A stretch of 64,000 nt of DNA from Ferruginibacter paludis (GCF_030409685.1 NZ_JAUFQJ010000006.1:62001-126000); one strand, 5' to 3'; counted from the stretch's first letter, positions 1 through 8,901 are shown. The notes: generated by a model from the letters alone, not told the origin. Numbers and translations are program-made.

Positions 1-1058
1 GCCGGATTGGAAATTTGAAATCTACAATCCTTTATGGTGTTAATATACGATTAGACATCACGAACAATACCGAATTGTCTCACACCCATGATCGTTACGT
101 ATTTTTAAACCTGCAAAAACTGGGTGCTATAACTGAACTTGGAAGCAGTATGTACATGAATGAAACGATTAAGCTAAGCGGAAGATGGACTATAAAAGGA
201 GGAATGCGTTTTGATCATTTTCATTACCGGTACAATAATAAGTTTAACAATGATCCTACCTTAAAAGGAAGCGGTATTTATAGAGCATCCAATTACATTA
301 TCAGCCCTAAAATAAATATCAATTATCAGGCAAGCACTAACACACAATTATATCTTTCATTTGGCAAGGGTTTTCATACCAATGATGCACGGGTGGTAGT
401 TTCAGGAAATGGCAAACAAACATTACCTGCAGCTTATGGAAGTGATGTAGGAGTACTGTATAAACCTTTAAAAAACTTATTGATACAAACTGCGGTATGG
501 TATAGTTACCTGCAAAAAGAATATGTTTACGCAGGTGACGGTGGCACAGTAGATTTTAGTGGAAGTACTCGCCGGTTGGGTGCTGATTTATCCATTCGTT
601 TTCAGCCTGTTAAAAGTATGTTTTTCGACCTTGATTTGAATTATGCAAATGGGCGTTCATTAAATGAAGTAAAAGGAAATAATTACATACCACTGGCACC
701 TGTTTGGAGCAGTACGGCAGGAATCAGTTACATAAATAAAACGGGATGGAATGCAAGCCTGCGTTACAGATACCTTTCTAACAGACCTGCCAATGAATAC
801 TACAGCTTCACCTGCGAAGGCTATTTTGTAAATGACCTCGTGATCAAATACAAGGCACAGAGATATGAATATGGAATGGTAATAGATAACCTCTTTAATA
901 TTAAATGGAAAGAGACACAATTTGCAACGGTTACAAGGCTAAAGAACGAGCAGGCCGCGGTCGATGGTATTAGCTTTACACCGGGTACAAAATTCGCTGC
1001 AAAATTTAGCTTCAGTTATTATTTTGGATTTAAAAATCTTATGAAAGCGGATAAATAG
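1..1058 (+). CDS. TonB-dependent receptor, C-terminal part (5' end outside window)
   Basis: The frame is open to the left window edge, so only the C-terminal part of the protein is present and the first TTG in frame (position 15) should not be taken as the start. The visible part is a run of alternating amphipathic strands typical of the outer-membrane barrel of TonB-dependent receptors: an ALSFGKGFH-like strand (LYLSFGKGFHTNDAR), later NLLIQTAVWYSYLQKEYVYAGD, a YRYLSNRPANE segment and the pre-terminal NLFNIKWKETQF motif that is common near the end of these receptors. It ends in an aromatic-rich strand (SFSYYFGFKNL). Such receptors take up siderophores, metals or glycans with TonB energy; the substrate cannot be read from this fragment. 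A DnaJ-like gene follows 29 bp downstream. Confidence 0.85.
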   Translation, partial: RIGNLKSTILYGVNIRLDITNNTELSHTHDRYVFLNLQKLGAITELGSSMYMNETIKLSGRWTIKGGMRFDHFHYRYNNKFNNDPTLKGSGIYRASNYIISPKININYQASTNTQLYLSFGKGFHTNDARVVVSGNGKQTLPAAYGSDVGVLYKPLKNLLIQTAVWYSYLQKEYVYAGDGGTVDFSGSTRRLGADLSIRFQPVKSMFFDLDLNYANGRSLNEVKGNNYIPLAPVWSSTAGISYINKTGWNASLRYRYLSNRPANEYYSFTCEGYFVNDLVIKYKAQRYEYGMVIDNLFNIKWKETQFATVTRLKNEQAAVDGISFTPGTKFAAKFSFSYYFGFKNLMKADK

Positions 1059-1087
1059 CTCTTAATAATATTAAGAAAATAATTTGC

Positions 1088-1957
1088 ATGGAATTTATTG
1101 ATTACTACAAAATTTTGGAGGTTAATAAAACAGCAACAGAAGCAGATATTAAAAAGGCATATCGCAGATTAGCAAGAAAGCTGCATCCCGACCTTAACCC
1201 CAATGATAAAGAAGCACATAAAAAATTCCAGGCAATAAATGAAGCTAATGAAGTATTGAGTGACACTGAAAAAAGAAAGAAATATGACTTATATGGGAAA
1301 GACTGGCAACATGCAGACCAGTTCGAGGAACAACGCCAACAGCGTCAATCCAATCAGAACACCCAACATTATTCAGGTAATAACGAACAGGATTTTTCCA
1401 GTTTTTTTGAATCTATGTTTGGTGGCGGCCAACACAGCAGGCAAACAAAATACAGGGGACAGGATTATAATGCAACGCTTACACTCAGTTTGATTGATGC
1501 TACGGAAACACATCAGCAAACGCTTACAGTCAATGGCAAAAATATCCGAATCACTATTCCTGCCGGTATTGAAAACGGACAGATAATAAAATTAAAAGGT
1601 TATGGTGCAGCAGGCGCAAATGGTGGCCCGGCCGGTGATTTATACATCACTTTTATGATTTCAATAAACGCGGATTTTAAGCGGATTGGCAACGACTTAT
1701 ATACAAAAGCCACGATAGATTTATATACCGCTTTGCTGGGCGGAGAAACGACTATTGAAACGCTGAAAGGAAAAGTAAAATTAAAAGTGAACCCCGAAAC
1801 ACAATATGGTACCAAGATACGATTAAAAGGAAAAGGCTTCCCTGTTTATAAAAAAGAGGGAGAAGCGGGAGACCTGTATGTTACTTACGAAATTAAAATA
1901 CCAGTTAACCTTACAGAAAAGCAAAAAATATTATTTAAGGAATTATCTACTCTATAA
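1088..1957 (+). CDS. cbpA: DnaJ-class co-chaperone, CbpA-like
   Basis: The 289-residue protein has an N-terminal J domain (about residues 4-68, with the HPD motif in RKLHPDLNPND), a Gly/Gln-rich linker of roughly 50 residues with the FFESMFGGG element, and the DnaJ C-terminal substrate-binding domain (about 120-285) without the cysteine zinc-finger. That layout is the CbpA / class B type rather than true DnaJ. It would stimulate DnaK ATPase and hold unfolded clients in the cytoplasm; CbpA of E. coli also binds curved DNA, which cannot be assumed here. The gene is 29 bp behind the TonB receptor and no terminator is visible between them. No partner hspQ/cbpM-like MerR gene lies next to it, although cbpA genes are often paired with one. 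Confidence 0.88.
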   Translation: MEFIDYYKILEVNKTATEADIKKAYRRLARKLHPDLNPNDKEAHKKFQAINEANEVLSDTEKRKKYDLYGKDWQHADQFEEQRQQRQSNQNTQHYSGNNEQDFSSFFESMFGGGQHSRQTKYRGQDYNATLTLSLIDATETHQQTLTVNGKNIRITIPAGIENGQIIKLKGYGAAGANGGPAGDLYITFMISINADFKRIGNDLYTKATIDLYTALLGGETTIETLKGKVKLKVNPETQYGTKIRLKGKGFPVYKKEGEAGDLYVTYEIKIPVNLTEKQKILFKELSTL

Positions 1958-2062
1958 TAATCCTTTGGAAATATGCAAATTAAAATTGTTGGCTTTTAAT
2001 AAACTTTCTCCGACAATAAACTACGATTTAACAATTTCCTTTAAACTGATAAACTTCCGTTT

Positions 2063-2515
2063 TTATTTATGAAGCTCTCTGCATTCTTTCCCTAAAACGC
2101 CCTGAACAATTACTGGCGCACTCCCCCATTTGTCTATGCTTGTGTCTAATAACAACGGATATTTTGAACTGTATCCACCAAATTCACCGGTTGTAATCCC
2201 TACTATTATTTTGCCAACTTTATGATGCCTTATAATGTAAGAACACATAATGCAAGGCTCGTGGGTAGTATATAAAATACAATCAGAAAAATCGGATATA
2301 CCAGTATTTTTACCTGCTTGTCTGATTGCTTCAATTTCTGCATGAAAAGTAATGTCTTTGTGGAATTTCCCTCCCTCTATCCCTTCGCCAATAATTTTTT
2401 CATTTCGAACTATCAATGATCCTACTGGACTATCTCCACGGATCTTTGCAACTTTTGCAAGTTCAATACATTTGGCCATATAAAATTCGTGACCGCTATT
2501 TTCTTTATTTATCAT
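2063..2515 (-). CDS. Nucleoside/cytidine deaminase-family zinc hydrolase
   Basis: The 150-residue protein carries both signatures of the cytidine deaminase-like fold: HAE at residues 58-60 (zinc ligand and catalytic Glu) and PCIMC at 87-91 (two zinc Cys). Its overall length and the C-terminal GGYSSKYPLL region fit the Bacteroidota nucleoside deaminase group related to guanine and tRNA-adenosine deaminases. The probable role is hydrolytic deamination of a free base or nucleoside in the cytoplasm; the substrate is not determined by these motifs. It does not look like TadA proper, as the tRNA-binding C-terminal helix is not evident. The gene lies just downstream of a decayed DNA-glycosylase-like gene on the same strand. 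Confidence 0.85.
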   Translation of the reverse strand: MINKENSGHEFYMAKCIELAKVAKIRGDSPVGSLIVRNEKIIGEGIEGGKFHKDITFHAEIEAIRQAGKNTGISDFSDCILYTTHEPCIMCSYIIRHHKVGKIIVGITTGEFGGYSSKYPLLLDTSIDKWGSAPVIVQGVLGKECRELHK

Positions 2516-2532
2516 TAATTAAAAGTTATTTT

Positions 2533-3144
2533 TCAAAGTGGCTTTATTTCATTGGCATACATCTCTACCAGCTTTTCAAATGATACCCTATTAGCGGCTC
2601 TCCTTGATGGAGAATAAAGAATCAACAGTTGAATTATCCGTTCTTCAAATTGAAATTGACTTTTCAATGGCTTTAGCCCCTTTGGAAATTTAAGATATAT
2701 ATTCTTACCAATAAGGTAGTCCACAAACCATCGGGATGCGCTTACAGCGCCGCTACTGCTTGTAAAAATTATTTTGTTTATTGAGCGGTTTTACTTTAAA
2801 ATTTTAAAAATATCCATGTACTTAACTGCAGTAAGACTTTCATCCAACGAATTATTACCTTTCCTTTCAATTTCGAATCCCATATCAGTAATACCTACTT
2901 TTAATAATTCCAGGATTTGTTTTCTCTCATCAACTGCAGCTTCACCTGATAGATATTTCAATTCTTTATTTACCAGTGTTGACATCACCGGCCAAAATAG
3001 ATTTTGTTTATTGGGATAAAAGAAATGATATGACCAATTTCTTTTCACAGGGGGAAATGTACCAATAATTAATGTGTTGCTTTTTGCCGGAACATACCAC
3101 TTCCAGGGATGAATTTCTTTCTGTTTTGATGGTTCGTTTTCTAT
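2533..3144 (-). pseudogene. Uracil-DNA-glycosylase-superfamily-like gene with in-frame stop
   Basis: Reading the minus strand continuously gives one coherent protein. It begins ENEPSKQKEIHPWKWYVP, passes a LIIGTFPPVKRNWSYHFFYP block (the GTFPP motif resembles the active-site loop of the uracil-DNA-glycosylase superfamily), continues NLFWPVM, reaches KYMDIFKILK, meets a TAA at 2793-2791, and continues in the same frame with NRSINKIIFTSSSGAVSASRWF and PSRRAANRVSFEKLVEMY. The two halves therefore belong to one gene broken by a single nonsense codon. No ATG is found at the expected start: the codon at 3144-3142 is ATA followed by ENE, where an ATG would be natural. Either the gene is a young pseudogene, or a downstream GTG (3048) drives a short product. 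The family call is from memory of the motif and is moderate; the break is seen directly. Confidence 0.75.
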
Positions 3145-3156
3145 GGCTAGGAAATT

Positions 3157-3489
3157 TTATTTTTTAAATGAAGGATTAAAATTCACATCAACTAAATGTT
3201 GGTATTCTTCATGCTCTTTTACAAATTTTGAAACGAATGGACAGTAAAGCATAACTTTTAATTTTTCTGAATTTGCGTATTCAAGGGCCGCACGGGCTAA
3301 CGTTGTTCCCACTCCTTTTCCCCTGAAACTTTCTGGAACAAGAGAGTGCATAAATGCAATATCTCCTTTATAAAACTTGTATTCAATAAACGCAACCTCA
3401 CCTTCTAAGTCTACTTCAAAACGCTTTTGTTCCTTATTATTTGTAACATTAATATCTTCTTCCATAAAACAACCATTTTTACTTTTCAA
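3157..3489 (-). CDS. Small GNAT-family N-acetyltransferase (YjdJ-like)
   Basis: A short acetyltransferase of 110 residues (or 102 if it starts at the second Met, position 3465, which gives the usual MEEDIN-type start). The acetyl-CoA binding signature RGKGVG is at residues 56-61, preceded by the strand VPESF and followed by the helix TLARAALEYA. The C-terminal CPFVSKFVKEHEEY motif is characteristic of the minimal YjdJ / GNAT_acetyltransf_3-like group of about 95-residue proteins. The acceptor substrate is unknown. It sits 12 bp upstream (in transcription order) of the broken glycosylase-like gene, so the two may share a transcript. Confidence 0.88.
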   Translation of the reverse strand: MKSKNGCFMEEDINVTNNKEQKRFEVDLEGEVAFIEYKFYKGDIAFMHSLVPESFRGKGVGTTLARAALEYANSEKLKVMLYCPFVSKFVKEHEEYQHLVDVNFNPSFKK

Positions 3490-3582
3490 ATAAAGTTATC
3501 TCTAATGCCCAATGATTATTTGATTCTAAGGTTCAGATTTGTTTGGTCTAAAAATAAATTATTTAAATTATCAGGTAAAAAT

Positions 3583-4482
3583 TTAAAGAAATTTTTTGCC
3601 GATAATTTCTTCTGCCTTATCCCAAAGCTTTTTTGCCAATACAGCATTATTGGCAAGTTCATTGATAATTGTATAAGCAGGATAACCACTAAGGCCCCTC
3701 TCCCCATCAGGCCCATAAAGAGAGCCCTTTTGCACACAGGATGAAACTGCTGCGAATAATGTTGATAAAGCCCCCTGTGCGGTAGGCATCAAAACACCCA
3801 GCATATCAATTGCCGCATTGTATTGTTCCTTACTCATGTGGCGGGATAGATTAGTATTTGTAACGCCGGGATGAGAAGCCAGTGACAGAACACTATCGCC
3901 GGATTCATCTATTCGGCGTTGCAATTCTATAGTGAATAATAAATTGGCAAGTTTACTTTGGGCATACTCCCTTGCCGGGTCATACCCTTTCTCCATCTTA
4001 AGATTTTCAAAATCAATCTGCCCACTGAGATAGGCCAGGCTGGTAACTGTAACAACTCTTGAATTTGGCGTAGCTTTTAGTAACGGGTACAAATAAGCAG
4101 TAAGAAGAAAATGTCCAGCGAAATTGACTCCAAATTGCAATTCATACCCTGCTTCAGTTTTTGATGGCGGAGGAACCATTACTCCGGCATTATTAATCAG
4201 GATATTTAGCGTGCTATAGTTTTCATTAAACTCATTTACAAAATTATTAACTGATTCCTTTTTTGACAAATCAAGCATAGCGGCCTTTAACTGCCCATAG
4301 CTGCTTCTTTTTTTCATTTTAGCGATTGCAGTATTTGCTTTTTCCAAATCTCTGGCGGCTATAATAACTATTGCTCCTGCTTTGTACAATGCAAGCGCTG
4401 TTTCAAAACCAATTCCGGAGTTTGCTCCCGTTACAATAACTATTTTCCCCGCCTGGCTACCAATATCTTTTTTGGTCCACAT
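3583..4482 (-). CDS. Short-chain dehydrogenase/reductase (retinol-dehydrogenase-like), copy A
   Basis: An NAD(P)-dependent oxidoreductase of 299 residues. The cofactor loop TGANSGIG is at 18-25, NNAG at 97-100, and the catalytic YAQSK pair Y173/K177. The start at 4482 (MWTKKDIGSQAGK) is chosen because the paralogue at 24107-25006 begins identically and because the frame upstream of it has no family resemblance. The protein belongs to the classical SDR group that includes retinol and WW-domain oxidoreductases; substrate unknown. It lies 88 bp downstream of an AraC-type regulator on the same strand, which probably controls it. Copy B is clearly homologous over its full length, and a third copy survives only as a fragment near 28.3 kb. 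Confidence 0.9.
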   Translation of the reverse strand: MWTKKDIGSQAGKIVIVTGANSGIGFETALALYKAGAIVIIAARDLEKANTAIAKMKKRSSYGQLKAAMLDLSKKESVNNFVNEFNENYSTLNILINNAGVMVPPPSKTEAGYELQFGVNFAGHFLLTAYLYPLLKATPNSRVVTVTSLAYLSGQIDFENLKMEKGYDPAREYAQSKLANLLFTIELQRRIDESGDSVLSLASHPGVTNTNLSRHMSKEQYNAAIDMLGVLMPTAQGALSTLFAAVSSCVQKGSLYGPDGERGLSGYPAYTIINELANNAVLAKKLWDKAEEIIGKKFL

Positions 4483-4570
4483 AAATAGAATTTTGATTAA
4501 TAATTTTTTTGCAAAAGTCACCTTTATTAAAAAAATTAAATTTAGATAATCAAAGAAAAAATTTAGTATT

Positions 4571-5428
4571 TCAAATATATCTCCGCCGGTAAGATAAAGG
4601 CGTGTTGCCGGTGTGTCTTTTAAAATAATTATTAAAGTAAGAAGGATGTTCAAACCCAAGAGAATAACCTACGGATGCCACTGGCCAATCAGTATGTTTT
4701 AAAAGTAATTTAGCTTCATTCATAATTTGCTGTTGCAAATGCCAGTTGGTATTTCTTCCGGTTGCTGATTTCAATACCTGGTTAAGATGATTTACGTGTA
4801 AGTGCATACTTTTTGCAAAATCCGAAGGCGTTTTCAATAATATTTTATCGGTACTGTCTGCAAGCGGAAATTGCCTGTGTAATAAATTAAAAAAATCCTC
4901 TGTAATCCTTTCTGCTGCGTTATAATTTAACTCCAGCTTCTTTTCATCAAGCATCTTTGTCCCCATATGCAGTATAATATTTACATAACTGCACATCAAA
5001 TCGTTCTTATTCCGGTAGGTATCATGATACTCTTCCAGCATTTTTTTAAAAAGATATTTCAAATCTTTAAATTCAGAAGCAGGTACTTTAAAAGCCGGCA
5101 TTCCTCCAACCCTGAAAAGGGGTGACTTTAATAAATTATACTGCTGCATCTGACCAGACAAAAAATCTTTTGTAAAAAGACAATCATAACCGGCATATTC
5201 CGAAGATGCTGGTTGCCATGTATAAGACAGTAAAGGACCAAAAAACATAAGGCACGGTCCCTTTACTGAAATTGCATTATCATCAAAACTCAATTTACAA
5301 CTGCCGGTTATTATAAAAGAAATCTTATAATAATCCCTCCGGTTATAAGCAATATTTTTATGCTCTTCAGAATTAACTTTTAAAATTTTGAAATTGTATG
5401 ACCGGGCATGGGATATTTTTTTCACCAC
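4571..5428 (-). CDS. AraC-family transcriptional regulator
   Basis: A 285-residue protein with an N-terminal cupin-like sensing half and a C-terminal double helix-turn-helix. The second HTH is unmistakable at about residues 240-285: VASVGYSLGFEHPSYFNNYF followed by KRHTGNTPLSYRR. The HVNHLNQVLKSATGRN stretch just before it is the first HTH, a pattern common in Bacteroidota AraC regulators. The ligand is unknown. Gene order (regulator then SDR copy A, same strand, 88 bp apart) suggests local control of the dehydrogenase. The 770 bp in front of it carry no intact gene. Confidence 0.9.
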   Translation of the reverse strand: MVKKISHARSYNFKILKVNSEEHKNIAYNRRDYYKISFIITGSCKLSFDDNAISVKGPCLMFFGPLLSYTWQPASSEYAGYDCLFTKDFLSGQMQQYNLLKSPLFRVGGMPAFKVPASEFKDLKYLFKKMLEEYHDTYRNKNDLMCSYVNIILHMGTKMLDEKKLELNYNAAERITEDFFNLLHRQFPLADSTDKILLKTPSDFAKSMHLHVNHLNQVLKSATGRNTNWHLQQQIMNEAKLLLKHTDWPVASVGYSLGFEHPSYFNNYFKRHTGNTPLSYRRRYI

Positions 5429-6200
5429 AACTCAATTTTAAATTGTATAAATAGCCCCTTATTGAAAGTAAATTTTCTTCATTCTTTTATACCTGAATCA
5501 AAACTGCAAAAGTTGTAGATAACTCACCAGCTTTCATTGGGCCAGTAAGAACCCAAACTGATTATCACCATTTAATACGCCCAGCCTTTGAGCAATTTAT
5601 TTTTACTATAACAACCCCATTGCCAACTACTTTACGCTTAATTGCAGCCATTACTAATATTCAGCAAAACAACTAACAAAATTCGTTATTATAAATAATT
5701 TTCTGCAATCGTATTAATCCATTTTTTTTGATTAAATACGTCATTTCTCTTTTACTTTCAATGTAAATGTATAATTCATATTGAGGCCTTAATCAATCTT
5801 ATAAAATTTTATTTGAAAGAAAAGCCGAGTCGATTTATACAACAAATTCCGTGAGTCAGCCATATTTTAAAATCATACCATTTTATAATTTGCCGGTAAC
5901 AGCTGAATATGGGACTAATGCACAGTATCTGTTCGTTTTTTATCAGTTCAACTGATTTCAATGAAAGCATCGTCCGTAAATATTATTATACAGAGGTATG
6001 AAGAGTTAATTCATTATAAAAGCTACAACACAATTAATAGTTGTACATTTTTACAAAACCTTCAACTATATCATGGTTTATAAAGAATATTTTTTATTTA
6101 AGCAAACTACATTTAAATGTGATGTAATTAAATTATTTACGCCCCCAAAATTTATTCAGCTATTTCACCTTTAAACTTTCTTGCACAAACGATCTTAACG
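5429..6200. other. Gene-poor AT-rich stretch upstream of the AraC regulator
   Basis: No intact gene is seen on either strand. The segment presumably holds the promoter of the AraC gene at its left end. On the minus strand around 5480-5655 there is a short protein-like reading starting MAAIKRKVVGNGVVIVKIN that hits two consecutive stops and then continues as VWVLTGPMKAGELSTTF; it could be gene debris, but no family is recognised. Confidence 0.4.
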
Positions 6201-6707
6201 AGGAAAATAAATGAAAATGACAGGACTTGTGGAAATACATTCGCACAATTAATCTTAGTAGAATATGGAGATTACGAATGTTCTCATTGTAGTTTGGCTC
6301 ATCAGAATATAAAAAAATTACAGCAATATTTTGGAAACCGGATGCTCTTTGTATTCAGAAATTTTCCGTTAACCGAAATACACCCAACTGCAATATCCAC
6401 TGCCCACATAGCAGAAGCAGCAGGTTTGCAGGGAAAATTCTGGATGCTACACGATTTTATTTTTGAGAACCAGCATAGCGTATGCCCCATGAAGATATTG
6501 GAATATACAAGAAAGGCCGGAGCAGATATCAACAAGCTTATTAAGGATGTTCACTCCTACAAAGTGATTGATAAAGTGGAAGCTGATATAGATAGCGGCG
6601 AGAAGAGCGGTGTTAACGGAACTCCTGCATTCTTTATAAATGGCAAAAGGTATAAAGGGAGTTATAATTATGAAGACTTATTAGAAGTGCTGGACTTTCG
6701 GTATTAA
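6201..6707 (+). CDS. DsbA-like thioredoxin-fold protein with no visible start codon
   Basis: The frame reads INENDRTCGNTF, then LVEYGDYECSHC with the CxxC active site (Cys codons at 6279 and 6288), followed by a DsbA-type helical insertion (AEAAGLQGKFWMLHDFIFENQ) and the cis-Pro strand GVNGTPAFFING. This is the Bacteroidota/actinobacterial DsbA_oxidoreductase_4-like family, usually about 170-180 residues. The frame is open back to a stop at 6129 but contains no ATG, GTG or TTG before the CxxC. The ATG at 6211 is in another frame and ends after 13 codons. The first possible start, TTG at 6294, would leave out the active site. A 5' mutation, a rare ATA/ATT start, or a sequence error are all possible. 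No signal peptide is visible, so a cytoplasmic role is likely if it is expressed. Confidence 0.6.
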   Translation, partial: RKINENDRTCGNTFAQLILVEYGDYECSHCSLAHQNIKKLQQYFGNRMLFVFRNFPLTEIHPTAISTAHIAEAAGLQGKFWMLHDFIFENQHSVCPMKILEYTRKAGADINKLIKDVHSYKVIDKVEADIDSGEKSGVNGTPAFFINGKRYKGSYNYEDLLEVLDFRY

Positions 6708-6746
6708 CTTTAAAAATAAAATTTATTTGCAACCGCTAAAAAAATT

Positions 6747-7052
6747 ATGATGGCAAAAAAATTAAAAAATAAAACCAAAAACGGCGACAAAAATAATACG
6801 CCCTATACAGAAAATATTTACGCTTCAAATAAAGACATTTATAATAAGGCTAAGGAAGAAAAATTTATTGATGAAGACGATCCGGGCAATGACAACATTG
6901 CAATGGACGAAGGCAGCCTGGCACAAGATCTTGATATTCCGGGAACAGAACTTGACAATGAAATGGAAAATATTGGCGAAGAGGACGAAGAAAATAATTA
7001 TTATAGTCTTGGGGGAGATAACCATGAAAATCTGGAAGAAGACCAGGCTTAA
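6747..7052 (+). CDS. Small acidic, probably disordered protein
   Basis: A 101-residue protein (start at 6747 or, one codon later, 6750) with a lysine-rich first 20 residues and a strongly acidic, Asn/Glu/Asp-rich remainder (FIDEDDPGND, MENIGEEDEENN). No domain is recognised. Proteins of this shape are frequent in Bacteroidota genomes and two others occur in this window (12277-12504 and 42507-42815), but they do not align convincingly. It follows the DsbA-like gene by 39 bp on the same strand. Function unknown. Confidence 0.65.
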   Translation: MMAKKLKNKTKNGDKNNTPYTENIYASNKDIYNKAKEEKFIDEDDPGNDNIAMDEGSLAQDLDIPGTELDNEMENIGEEDEENNYYSLGGDNHENLEEDQA

Positions 7053-7106
7053 TTTTTTTCGAAAAAGGTCTTACAAAGTTGTATTGGAGTATTCAATTAA
7101 ATGGAA

Positions 7107-7946
7107 TTAACCTACTCCCATAAATTTTAAGTACCCATCTTTAACCGACTCAATGTAATCCTGATCAGGCATGGTTATTCTTGATGTTAGGCGTGTTTTA
7201 AAATCTTCATTTCCTACTACATAGCGCAATGTATTTGTTCCGTCAGTAGCAGCTTCGTAAATTACAGCAGCTACTTCTTCGGCAGTAGCCAATTGCATAG
7301 CGCTCATACTTTCAAATAGTCTGCCTGCAGCCGTAACAAAATTGCCATAATCATCAAGCAATATTTTATTGGCGGCTTTTTCGTTGCTCACCTTGCTGAA
7401 ATTGGTAGCGGTTCCACCTGGTTCAATAATTTTTACTCCAATGTTTAAAGCAGCCAATTCAAATGACAGCGCTTCTGAAAACCCTTCTAACGCAAATTTA
7501 GAAGCCGCATACAACGAAATTAATGGTAGGGTAAAACGTCCGGCACCGGAACTGATATTTATGATCATACCATTTTTATTTTCCCGGAAATGAGGAAGGA
7601 TGGTACGTATGGTATTCATCACTCCAAAAACATTTACATCAAACTGTATAATAACTTCTTCAAAACTTGCTGCCTCAAACAATCCAAATTCTCCATACCC
7701 GGCATTATTTACTACAACATCAATTTTCCCAAATCTATCAATGCCGCTCACGACGGCCGCTGCGATGGTTTCCGGGTCTTGTACATCCAGTTCAGTAACA
7801 AAAACATTGTCAAATTTTGTTAACTCTGTTTCCTTTTTTGGTTGACGCATCGTTGCAATTACATTCCAGCCTTTAACCGAAAACATTTTAGCAGTTGCCT
7901 TTCCTATTCCTGATGATGATCCGGTAATTAAAATCGTTTTATTCAT
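7107..7946 (-). CDS. SDR-family oxidoreductase
   Basis: With the start at 7946 (MNKTILITGSSSGIG) the protein has 279 residues. The longer start at 7961 only adds MLKCS before the natural SDR start. Cofactor loop TGSSSGIG at 8-15, NNAG at 80-83, catalytic Y146 and K150 in LYAASK, and the PGG motif (IEPGGTATNF). It is of the classical type often annotated as short-chain oxidoreductase with broad carbonyl specificity; substrate unknown. It resembles the SDR at 11354-12166 in layout (both read GWxVIATMRxPxKETELT after the cofactor loop), so the two are probably paralogues. It is divergent from ohr, with 274 bp between them. Confidence 0.9.
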   Translation of the reverse strand: MNKTILITGSSSGIGKATAKMFSVKGWNVIATMRQPKKETELTKFDNVFVTELDVQDPETIAAAVVSGIDRFGKIDVVVNNAGYGEFGLFEAASFEEVIIQFDVNVFGVMNTIRTILPHFRENKNGMIINISSGAGRFTLPLISLYAASKFALEGFSEALSFELAALNIGVKIIEPGGTATNFSKVSNEKAANKILLDDYGNFVTAAGRLFESMSAMQLATAEEVAAVIYEAATDGTNTLRYVVGNEDFKTRLTSRITMPDQDYIESVKDGYLKFMGVG

Positions 7947-8156
7947 ACTGCATTTTAACAAACATCAAAAGTGACAATTTTATTTAATCCGGGTTTGGCA
8001 GAACCAATCATTTTTTTTGATTACTAAATCCATTTAAAATAGTAATTATTAAAATGCTTTAAAGCAGCGATTTAGTCTTTGTATACATTTCAAAATGCTC
8101 AGCATTAATATCTTTTTAAGAACTGATTATATACACCGGTTGCCAGTACATATACA

Positions 8157-8186
8157 TTGGATATTTTTTTCAATAAGATAATTTTG
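8157..8186 (+). promoter_or_regulatory. Putative Bacteroidota-type promoter of ohr
   Basis: TAATTTTG at 8179-8186 fits the Bacteroidota -7 element TAnnTTTG, and a TTGG at 8157-8160 lies at about the spacing expected for the -33 element. The start codon of ohr follows 34 bp downstream. Only sequence resemblance supports this. Confidence 0.4.
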
Positions 8187-8220
8187 TTTAAATTTTTTCA
8201 TGCATAAACATAAATAAATT

Positions 8221-8649
8221 ATGGAACCATTATATACGGCTACTGTAACAGCAGCCGGTGGCAGAAACGGGCAAATAAAAAGTACAAATGGTGTACTTGA
8301 ATTAGAAGTGCGCTATCCAAAAGCATTAGGGGGTGCTAACGATGACTTCACCAACCCTGAGCAATTATTTGCTGCAGGTTTTTCAGCATGTTTCGATAAT
8401 GCATTAAACAAGGTTATACATGAAGAAAAAATCAAAGCAAGAAATACCTCAGTTACTGCAGCCGTCAGTATCGGTAAAACTGATGCCAAACGTTATGGAC
8501 TTACAGTAATTTTAACAGCTAATATTCCGGGTGTTACAAAGGAAGTAGCTACATCGCTAATGGAAAAAGCACACCAGGTTTGTGCTTACTCTAATGCCAC
8601 AAGAGGCAATGTTAATATTCAGTTATCAGCAACCACTAATGATTACTAG
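8221..8649 (+). CDS. ohr: Organic hydroperoxide resistance protein
   Basis: A 142-residue OsmC/Ohr-fold thiol peroxidase. Both redox cysteines are present: C57 in FAAGFSACF and C121 in HQVCAYSNATRG. The NPEQLFAAG motif and the YTATVTAAGGRNG start are diagnostic of the Ohr subgroup rather than OsmC. It reduces organic hydroperoxides in the cytoplasm using dihydrolipoyl-dependent thiols. No ohrR-type MarR gene is next to it; a Bacteroidota-type promoter is visible just upstream. It fits the oxidative-stress theme of the neighbouring SDR and quinone-oxidoreductase genes. Confidence 0.94.
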   Translation: MEPLYTATVTAAGGRNGQIKSTNGVLELEVRYPKALGGANDDFTNPEQLFAAGFSACFDNALNKVIHEEKIKARNTSVTAAVSIGKTDAKRYGLTVILTANIPGVTKEVATSLMEKAHQVCAYSNATRGNVNIQLSATTNDY

Positions 8650-8733
8650 GTTAATGCCTCCGTCATATTTTGCATTTTTCGCTAAAAGCTTATGGAATAT
8701 AATAAACCGAATTGAATTAGGAAAAGTTATTCG

Positions 8734-8886
8734 TTAACTGTCATTATTGAGCGGCCCGCGAACTTCGCCTTTGGGCAAGAAACAGAGAGTAAAACCATAA
8801 CCTGGCATATCAATGGATAACGAAATAGCGTGGCGAATATCTTCACAACCAATTGAAGTGGGTTTGATGCTGTCTTTAGTATTAAT
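8734..8886 (-). pseudogene. Unidentified gene remnant
   Basis: On the minus strand 50 sense codons run without interruption to a TAA at 8736-8734, reading IKPTSIGCEDIRHAISLSID and then MPGYGFTLCFLPKGEVRGPL. The composition is protein-like, but there is no start codon and a TAG stands directly upstream. It lies in the gap between ohr and the quinone oxidoreductase, against their direction. No family is recognised; it may be chance. Confidence 0.25.
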
Positions 8887-8901
8887 CTAAAATGAAAATC
8901 A

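Noticed and set aside
4483..4659. N-terminal extension of SDR copy A from an ATG at 4659
   Set aside because: The 59 extra residues resemble no SDR, and the paralogue starts at the MWTKKDIG position.
8812..8890. Short plus-strand peptide MDNEIAWRISSQPIEV
   Set aside because: Only 25 codons, no ribosome-binding site, and overlaps a more protein-like minus-strand reading.
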